From assembly GCA_022478985.1 (NCBI GenBank), contig JAKSZP010010608.1:124001-188000 (forward strand): a stretch of 64,000 nucleotides of DNA. The letters run 5' to 3'. Positions 56,205-64,000 of this stretch are shown in pieces. The stretch comes from Massospora cicadina. Taxonomy: Eukaryota > Entomophthoromycota > Entomophthoromycetes > Entomophthorales > Entomophthoraceae. The position numbers and the translations under genes were made by a program. The notes below the pieces were generated by a model that was not told the origin of the DNA, ran no database searches, and was given only the letters and a program-made list of their open reading frames with translations. Every line of letters starts with the position of its first letter. Within the stretch, counting starts at the first letter, position 1.

Positions 56205-59200
56205 TAGGCGATTATCCCAAATTATTTAAAGCATAAAATTGATATTATTAACTTCTAAATGCTATGTAAAGTAAGGTTGTTAATTTTAGTCCCTAATACC
56301 ACTAAAGTACCAACTTATAAATTAATAATATATATGACAAAATTGCCTAACTAAATAATGGTATCATAAGCACAAGGTCAAGGCTTTACACCTAGTAAAG
56401 CTAAGCCTCCAATGACTATAGTAACCTTGCTTAGGTGTCGCCCACTAGATAAGGTGGTTTTAAAATCTACAGCTTTACTGTACAAATACTTCCACATGCC
56501 AACTATTCCATCTAACTTATCTTCTGTTGCCAAACACAAGGTCATTTGCTATAAAAAGCTACCATTAAGGTCTACATCATAGCGAAGGTGATGAAATACA
56601 ACCCAAAGACCAAGGCATGTATTCCAATCTTGCCGCTTTTGCATTCCTACATGATGCCTTCATCCAGGAAGAAAATGTTCTTGCAAAACTTTTAGATTTG
56701 ATGTACAATGCTATGCTTATTCACTTCAACCCTCCTTATATAAAGCTTAAGCCCCAAATACAAAAGATACCTACTCCATTGCTCTCCACATTGGACTGCA
56801 TCTTCTTTGTGAATAACAGCTTAGGTTTCTTCTGACCCCCTCATGCTCAACTGGGTTGGATAGGCGTTTTTCCAATCCTGTCCTAGTTAGAGGAGCTTGA
56901 TTCTGAGTTACCATTTTCTTTGCCTCCCCCATCCTCAAATGCATTGTCTCTAGTCACATAATTTCAAAAAATAAAAATAAGAAATTAAATAATTTATATT
57001 TTATATCATCTAAAAAATTAACATTACATAGTGGAGCTAATTTTGCAATAGTAGATCTGTTTTATGGTATTTTCATCATATATATATATATATCTAGATA
57101 TAACTATTGTGGAAGAACATGAGGATTTAATACATATATAACAAAAATAAAATTTGACCTTTATTTTAAGAAACTTGCTTATTTGCTAGATTAAGCTGTC
57201 AAGCTTCTTTTTGATGTATTATTTCTGAATTTATATAAAGATATTTTCTCAATGTTTAGATTCAACTTGTTAGGTCTTAAATATATATAACCTCAACCAT
57301 AACCAGCACGCCATTATAACTAACCCTCATGTTAACATTAAGGGTTTTATTGAATACTAAAGAGATACATTTATCCAACAACCACCTTCACCTTCTTCTA
57401 TGTCAAGTAAAAAAATACAAAGACAAGGTAACCATAGAATCCTTTTGCTAAATAAAAAGCTTTATCAGAAATATAACTTGACTGAAAATGGTATTCTTAA
57501 ACAAATTTTTTACCTAGACATAACTCAGGGTAACGTCTAAAAAGAAATTGGCATGTTTCTGCATAGTATAATCAACCATTTTAGTGCTGGTAATAGTGCT
57601 GTATAAGAATATTTTAATGAGTAAAAGTTATATAAATATTATGTAAAATATATGATAAAGCTAAAATATTAATATACTCTTTAAGCTGACTTTCAACTGC
57701 TTCTAAAGATTGGAAACATGTAAAACCAGCAGCTAATTTACATAGTCTTTGCTTTAGCTTTATAGATCTAGTTTCTGCCATGACAAAAACTTTTTGTAAA
57801 TACTAATACTCAAATTTTCATATTTATTCTCATCTCTAATAACCTAAATAAGTAGTTTTTTGGGGTTAAATATCCTAAAATTTTTTTCTAGTTTTATGTA
57901 TATCCACTTGAACAAGTATCATCTATGAAATTTGTCAATTTCTAGCCTTAAATGGCGGGATCATAATATTTATTTAAAATTATGTCATATAAATGCTTCA
58001 ATTTTCCCAGCCTTCTAACACCAAAAAAACATTTTGATATGGTAGATAGCAAATTTTCTTTAATGTTTTCCTCTTAAACTAGAAACTTTATCCATCATCC
58101 AACTCTGTTCAAATTAGTAAATTAACCTACTTTTATTGTGAATAACTATTAAAATTTGTACATTTTTATTATCTTACTGAGAAATCTAAATAGCTGCTTC
58201 CTGGGCTTCTCTTAGATTGATGTTTACTCCCATTTTAAACTAAATAGGAGTCTAATGTTGATTGCCTCATATAAAATTTTGCTATTAAATAATCAAACTT
58301 AATGCAAGTTGTTAAGTAATTCATGTAACTCTTAAAAAACTCAAGAAAAAGACTAGTCCAGAATTAATAAAATAGTTGCTCTGGATGCATCATCTGTGAT
58401 TTTGAATAGAAGGGCACCACTGTAATACTAGCTTTAATTCTGTCAAATTGTTCTGCACTTGTGGGCCCAAAAATATGAGCACTTGGTTTCAACTATTTTG
58501 TAAAGATCCAATCATAACCTCTACATTAGATATTTAGGTCAAAAGGGTTGATGACAAAATTGGAATGATTACCTCCATAGTGAAATTACAAGGAAATTTG
58601 GTACAACTTATTAGCATTATAATCTCTAAATGAACAACATGGCATCAATATTGATATTAGATTAAAAAAGACAACCAAAAAATTCTAAAAAACTAGTTTG
58701 GTATAAGCATATTGTGTCCAAAATTTTAAATCATGGAGTATAAAAATACATTGCATACACCATATACAGGCTGAACTGACTTTACAATCTAACAAATTAA
58801 TGATTCACGTTTGATTTTTTTATGTAATTACAAAGAAATATGGTTAATCCTTTGAGAAAACTAACCTCACTAAAGTACTTTAAATACTGGTAAATCCAAT
58901 AAAAACCTTTTTTATGACCAAATAATTTTAATTAATGGTTGACCTACTCATGAAAGGTAGCAGATGACATCAAATTAGGCATTACAGTTTGTAAATAAAG
59001 TGCTTAGCACATAAATGAGTTATATCATATTAATCAAACATTTACATTCTTATTTAAAAAAATGTTATTGAATTTTTTAACTGAATGCGCTTAAAGTAAG
59101 ACGTTGTTGAAAGCTAAAAAATTAATAGCTTATACTTTATAAAGCAAGCCCAAAGCTGGTACCATAAAAGATTAATTTACAAAAAAGCGCAAATAAGAAA

Positions 59201-59230
59201 GCTAATTGCTTAATTTTAATTTTTACTAAA
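56205..59230. other. AT-rich spacer
   Basis: No retroelement domain seen. The only notable frame is 56568-56835 (SEGDEIQPKDQGMYSNLAAF...), about 88 codons, which could be an old exon or chance. A short AT dinucleotide run lies near 57080-57093. Confidence 0.5.
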
Positions 59231-59246
59231 AGGTATTGTGTCTTTA

Positions 59247-59383
59247 AAAAGTAAACGAGGCAGGCCAACCTTAAGGACATTTATACCACACTAAGTTTTT
59301 TAGCCTTTGCTGGTTTTGAACCTGTTTCAATTAAAACTGACCCAGAGTGGAGCAAGAACCACCCCGCTATACTACTACTCCTC
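59247..59383 (-). mobile_element. tRNA-derived SINE S2, copy 2 (137 bp)
   Basis: Flanked by AGGTATTGTGTCTTTA (59231-59246) and AGGTATTAGGTCTTCA (59384-59399), 13 of 16 matching. The minus strand reads TAGTATAGCGGG (box A, 11 of 12), then TTGCTCCACTCTGGGTCAG, GGTTCAAAACCAGC and a tail TGTCCTTAAGGTTGGCCTGC, which resembles the LINE tail more closely than the other S2 copies. Confidence 0.8.
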
Positions 59384-59399
59384 AGGTATTAGGTCTTCA

Positions 59400-61227
59400 T
59401 ATAGTTATATTACTAGCTTTTTTAAAAAAATATAACATAATACTTTTTTCCAGTTTTTTTCTGATCTATTAAATTCTTTCATAAAAAACAGATTCTTGTT
59501 AGAAGCGTCACTAATTCACATTTTCTTCCTTTTACCCTCTTGCATATAAGTCTTATAATTTGTTACTGTATATCATGGCTTTTTGTCTAGATCTTATTGT
59601 AACAAGCCTCTTATTTCACAAACCCTTGTGCTTAAATTACGTCTGTGTGCGCATGCAACCATAATTTCTATTTAATGTAGTTTTTTCTATCATTTGTGTC
59701 TTAAGCATGCCCTAATTGCAGCCACAAATGACAAATTATCCATTGCATCTTGTGAGATAGAATATCTTTACCATTATTCTTGCATTAACCTTTTACCAGT
59801 CATTCCTTTTGATTTTTGTGTCTAGTAAAATTTTCAACAATAGTCTTTAATACCCATTATAGCTATTAACTATATAAAATTGTTTACTAACACTCATCTG
59901 CATAGCAATTTGTTTTAAAATCCACTGTAACTAGTAATTTTTCTCTCTCCCTTTTTTTAAAATCAAATGGCTTCAAATTTTTAAATTTATCTCTTTTTTG
60001 GAAAATTTTAATTGGCTAGCCATTAACTCAAAATTATCATTTTTACCCCAAATTTCTTTTTTGTGATAACTAAGTCTTATTCCTAATTGCAATATAGGAC
60101 TTTTTAAGTTAAAATTATTATTGTTACTTCTAAAAAACTATTTTTGTATGCCCTTATTTATATTTAGCTAATTTAAGCATGTAAACTCATATCATTAATG
60201 TAAATATATTATAAGAACGTTCTTCTTAATTTAATTATGGTATCTACAAGATACTTTACTTGTAGATAATTATATTATGTTGCTTTATAGCTATATATCT
60301 CTGAGGCTTCTATAAATTTCTACATTTAAATTTAAAAGTATCTAATTGTAGTTGCATGTAGAAATATATAAAAATGTGCCCTTCCATATAAATAATGTTT
60401 TTTTTAGTAAGGCTTCCTTTGAACGCCTTAAAATACTTATTTTTTAATTTTTATTAATTAAATCAGGTTAATAAACCTTTATTAATCTAAGATTTCATGA
60501 TATGATTTCTTACAACTTACTACTGGGCTATTGATATATATATGTTTGGTGACAGCAGATATTCTAAACTTCTCTCAACTCCTTTCTTCCTTGCCTAAAA
60601 GTATTCAGCTGATTACTATTTCTGCATTCTTTTAGTTTTTGTGTTAAAAAATAATAGCTTGTTGGTAGGGTGGTAATATGATCTATATTTAATCTTTATA
60701 ATATAGACATAATGTAGAAATATACTATATTTATGAACTGGTAAGACAATTATAGATACAAAATTACAAAATCTGAGTATGTTTAAAATAGAAGTTACTA
60801 TACTAGAAAAAAGCCCTTTTCTTTCCGCATGATAACATTTTTGACTAATTTTTATTTAATAAAAATTTATAACATCAATTTACCAAAAAACAGTGCACCA
60901 TTAGTGTCCCTAGCTTACTTTTTTCTACTCCAATAAGGGACCATTAAAAGCTCCTCTTAGTGTTTGCTGTCCTGTTATTAAAACTTATACAGACTGGTTA
61001 ATCCAGCCTTATCAATTTCTAAATTTAATTTGTCCCTTCCAGGATCTTGAATTGATTCTTGCACATGTCAACCCAAAAAGCTCCACCCTAGACCTTTTTC
61101 ACAATCTGCTATCTGTTAATGTCTCTGATTCAATTATGGGAGCTTATTCCCATATGCCAACAAAGCAATAATTAATCTTACAACTGCCACCTTTGTGCTA
61201 GAAGGATTTATCAATTTTTGCCCATAT
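59400..61227. other. AT-rich spacer
   Basis: Very AT-rich, no frame above about 60 codons, no repeat from elsewhere in the window that I could recognise. Confidence 0.5.
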
Positions 61228-61232
61228 AAGGG

Positions 61233-61926
61233 TGTCAGACTTGCAATAGCAGTTTGTATGAAGGCAGGTCCTTTGGAGCTAGCTAGCTTGGACAATAAAG
61301 TTGAATAGATAGAACTTGGCTAGATAGAGGCCATAGTTTTTGAGAGAGAAATTGAGTGGTATGGATTTTGGCTAGATAGAGGGCAGAGGCTCCAAAAAAT
61401 ATATAAATTATTAGGGAACTAACCACACTGGTTCAGAGGTCCCAAAATAAATAATATTAGTTAAAAACTTAATCAACACTTAGTTTAGAGGTCACAGAAA
61501 TGAGATTTACTGGAGCCTTACCAATAAAGATAAAAGTGTAAAGTTACTTAATCAGGAAAATGGTAAGCACTTTTAATAGTATTAGGAAGATAAAAGCTAA
61601 GCATAGGTAATGAGATAAGAAATCACCTAAGCTTTTAGATAATGGTAATTAATGCGTTCATTCCAATTACAATCATCTTAGGAATTTATATTATGAATTA
61701 AAATTCTTTTAATGCTATATGACTTAAAGATAATTATTCCGGCCTTTAGCCTGACAAAGCACCAATTGGTAAGTTTATAATAGTTAATGATGATTTTGGG
61801 CCTTTGATCCAATAAAGCACAAATTGATAAAGCAACAACGTTAAATTAAAATAACAAAAGATTAAAATAAAAACACCTAGGAAAACTACAGTTGAGGCTT
61901 CACCCACATTAAAGTAAATCCTGACA
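61233..61926 (-). repeat. Solo LTR F2
   Basis: 694 bp with inverted ends TGTCAG...CTGACA and exact AAGGG duplications (61228-61232, 61927-61931). The minus strand aligns with F1 (19447-20187) along its length. One hairpin unit is kept at 61443-61414 (GGGAC-CTCTG-AACCA, GTG loop, TGGTT); a second near 61497-61468 has decayed. Confidence 0.85.
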
Positions 61927-62307
61927 AAGGGCTATTTTGATATTAAATTCTCCTATGAGGAGGACATGGCTGCGGCTAAAAGAACCCCTTAAACTATAAA
62001 AATACCCCTATACCCACCACTCATACTTGACTTCCTGCAATTAAAACTGTTGGGCTTCTTTTTTTAGCTCAATGGTGCTTTGCCTACAAAGCCTGACATT
62101 AAATACTTGAAGCCATTTAAGACGCACAACAAGTAGATTATATATTTCTGAGGATGCTAAGTCACCAATCAGGTCCTTTCATCTAGAGTATCCATTCTAT
62201 GGTAAGCATGTCAGAATGGACTTATTGAAATCAAGTATTAAAATGAATTATAGAAATAATAACATAATTTTTGTAGTATAAGTATGAGTTTTTATATTTT
62301 ACATCTA

Positions 62308-62443
62308 AGGAGTGTTAGCATAGCAGGGTAGTTCATGCTCCACTTATGGGTCAGGTTTTGATTAAAAACAGTTTTAAAACCAGCACAGGGTAAAGAACTT
62401 TGCGTGATATATTTGTCCCAAGATTTACCCGCCTCATTTACTT
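62308..62443 (+). mobile_element. tRNA-derived SINE S2, copy 3 (136 bp)
   Basis: Flanked by imperfect 18-bp repeats (TTTTATAT...ATCTA, 62290-62307 and 62444-62461; 15 of 18 matching). Box A TAGCATAGCAGG (62316-62327) fits the consensus exactly. The body GGTCAGGTTTTGATT...AAAACCAGC and tail TGTCCCAAGATTTACCCGCC are shared with copies 1 and 2. Confidence 0.8.
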
Positions 62444-62461
62444 TTTTATATGTCAAATCTA

Positions 62462-64000
62462 CCAATATAAACCCCAAAAGCCAAAGGATTAATAAAATTA
62501 ATAAGGGAATAAATCTGAATGTAGTCTCTTGGTCAGGCGATGATTTCAGATTGTATCTTTTTGTAACATATTTTTGATAGGGTAAAAAGGTGGGTTAAAT
62601 GTACCAAGTCAGATGAGACTTGGTATTACTTAGGTTGATTGTTGGACATATTATTTGATTATTACCCTTTTGTGGATTCATCTTAATGCTGCCTTATGTG
62701 CCACCTAGTGTAATGGCCACTTAACATTCCAATGGTTATTCATTTTAAAAAATCATGATTTATTCTTAGCGTATCTTGGGCTCAAATGGGTCTGAAAGAA
62801 TTTTTTTATTATTAATCTAAGCCTTACCAAGTATCAATTATCCAAATGATCAATCATTATTAATTCTTTATCCCCTTATTAGTCTTTGAGTTAATTTTGT
62901 CATAAGAGTAAAATGTTCAATATTCTTTTCATCATGTCCAATATCCTGAAATCTGACAATCATTTTTGTAATCTCATTTCAAACTCCCCTCACATCCCAC
63001 ACCATAAAATCTTTATAAAGAATCGATGTTGGGGCTTTCAGCCTATGGCAATGACCATATTTTCCAATTCATTGTTCCTTGTTGTGCAGAGTGCCTTACT
63101 GCTCCTCACACAACTGCAAACATCACTCCTCACCATCCCACCACACTCAACATATCCTCATGCACACTTGAAATACTGTAGCACTGGTTTATTTCTTTTT
63201 AGAATGTGTTGACAATGGACTCCAGATCTGAATCATTAGTCTAATTTAGATTTATATAGAAAATATGCGCCTAACTGAAAATTATTTACACTTACCCTAG
63301 CTCCGTTGCTTTAGCAGCATCTAATGAAAGGGATGTTTTGCTTCCTGCTCTGACTCTGCCCACTCACTTAGTGAGTGAGTGCAAGAAATTTACCCTCACT
63401 CACCCTCCAGCCTCACTCTCCAACCTGGAAATAAAAATTTAATCATTATCAGGCTGGCCCCTCATTCTCTCATACTCCCATCCCATTTTCCCAACAAGCA
63501 TCAACCATATGAAGATCCCTCAATCCAATTCAACTATAATCCTTGAACTTAAAAGCAGAAGTTTCTAAGTAGGGTGACACCTTTAACCATACAATCTTCA
63601 CCTTGAACATTTTAAAATATTGATTTTAAATCCCACTTGAGCTCTCATTTTTGTTCACTGCAAATAAAAGCCTTACCATTCCAAATTACTATTTATCGTG
63701 CTGTCAAAGCATCTGCTTCAACTGACTGTAATCACATCTGCAAAGCAGAAGCTAAGTCTCTTGTGAAGCTTGTGGAGGGTTTAGCTCCCCCATAGTCCCA
63801 GATAGCCTTACCCCTATAGGTATTTGTGACCTCCTCAATTTGCACCAAAAATTTCATATATCAATCCTAAAATGATATAGCGGTGGCATATAAGATTAAA
63901 TCTAAGGTTAACTGCACCAATTTTTCCACCTTTATCAAGATCCCCAAAAACCTGTCTTAGAACTGAGCTCAATCTTGAAACTATAGTGGCGCTCTTATAG
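62462..64000. other. Unassigned spacer to window end
   Basis: No coding homology recognised. A 99-codon frame (62913-63212) is Ser/Leu/His-rich and probably accidental. The palindrome CACTCACTTAGTGAGTGAGTG is at 63361-63381. Confidence 0.4.

Noticed and set aside
57080..57093. AT dinucleotide run
   Set aside because: A short microsatellite in AT-rich spacer, with no sign of function.
63361..63381. Palindrome CACTCACTTAGTGAGTGAGTG
   Set aside because: Single occurrence of simple-sequence character, not linked to any element boundary I could define.

Overview
This window looks like one intergenic block of a large, AT-rich eukaryotic genome swollen by retrotransposons. A filamentous fungus is most likely, possibly a basidiomycete such as a rust. 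That placement is inferred from chromodomain-bearing Ty3 elements, a fungal-style LINE and overall composition, and it is uncertain. I see no intact host gene, CRISPR array, bacterial feature or genuine tRNA gene. Nearly every coding stretch is a decayed retroelement, broken by frameshifts and by stop codons that mostly look like C-to-T or G-to-A changes.

Layout. 1-11.8 kb: remnants of two Ty3-type elements (H and I, plus strand), with a full-length but dead LINE at about 2.28-7.45 kb. 11.8-47.1 kb: a nest of insertions. Element G (minus) is split by element E1 (minus, 12948-35806). E1 is split by E2 (plus, same family, 15115-30004). E2 carries a solo LTR (F1) in its integrase and a chromovirus (B, 23425-29365) in its 3' LTR. 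Element A (plus, 40951-46885) appears to sit in the 5' LTR of G. 48.3-56.2 kb: chromovirus C, whose 5' LTR is split by a 1.85-kb non-autonomous LTR element, T. 56.2-64 kb: AT-rich spacer with one solo LTR (F2) and two SINEs. The nesting rests on target-site duplications (GTATC, ATGGG, CTAAG, CAGCA, AAGGG) and on protein alignments that resume across insertions.

Four things stand out. (1) A repeated RNA hairpin, GGAC-CUCUG-AACC...GGUU-AA-GUCC with compensating base-pair changes, forms arrays in family E and in F LTRs. (2) Family E carries a third reading frame after pol, between a hairpin array and the 3' LTR, recognisable in both copies. (3) Short tRNA-derived SINEs (one of 281 bp, three of 136-137 bp), all with target-site duplications, have 3' tails resembling the 3' end of the LINE, which suggests a LINE/SINE partnership. 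(4) The LTRs of chromovirus C contain a long reading frame in the U3 part, while a normal gag is missing between LTR and protease.

Families A, E and G share one primer-binding site (TGGTGCTCACTACAGGGG) directly after the 5' LTR, so they probably used the same tRNA primer.
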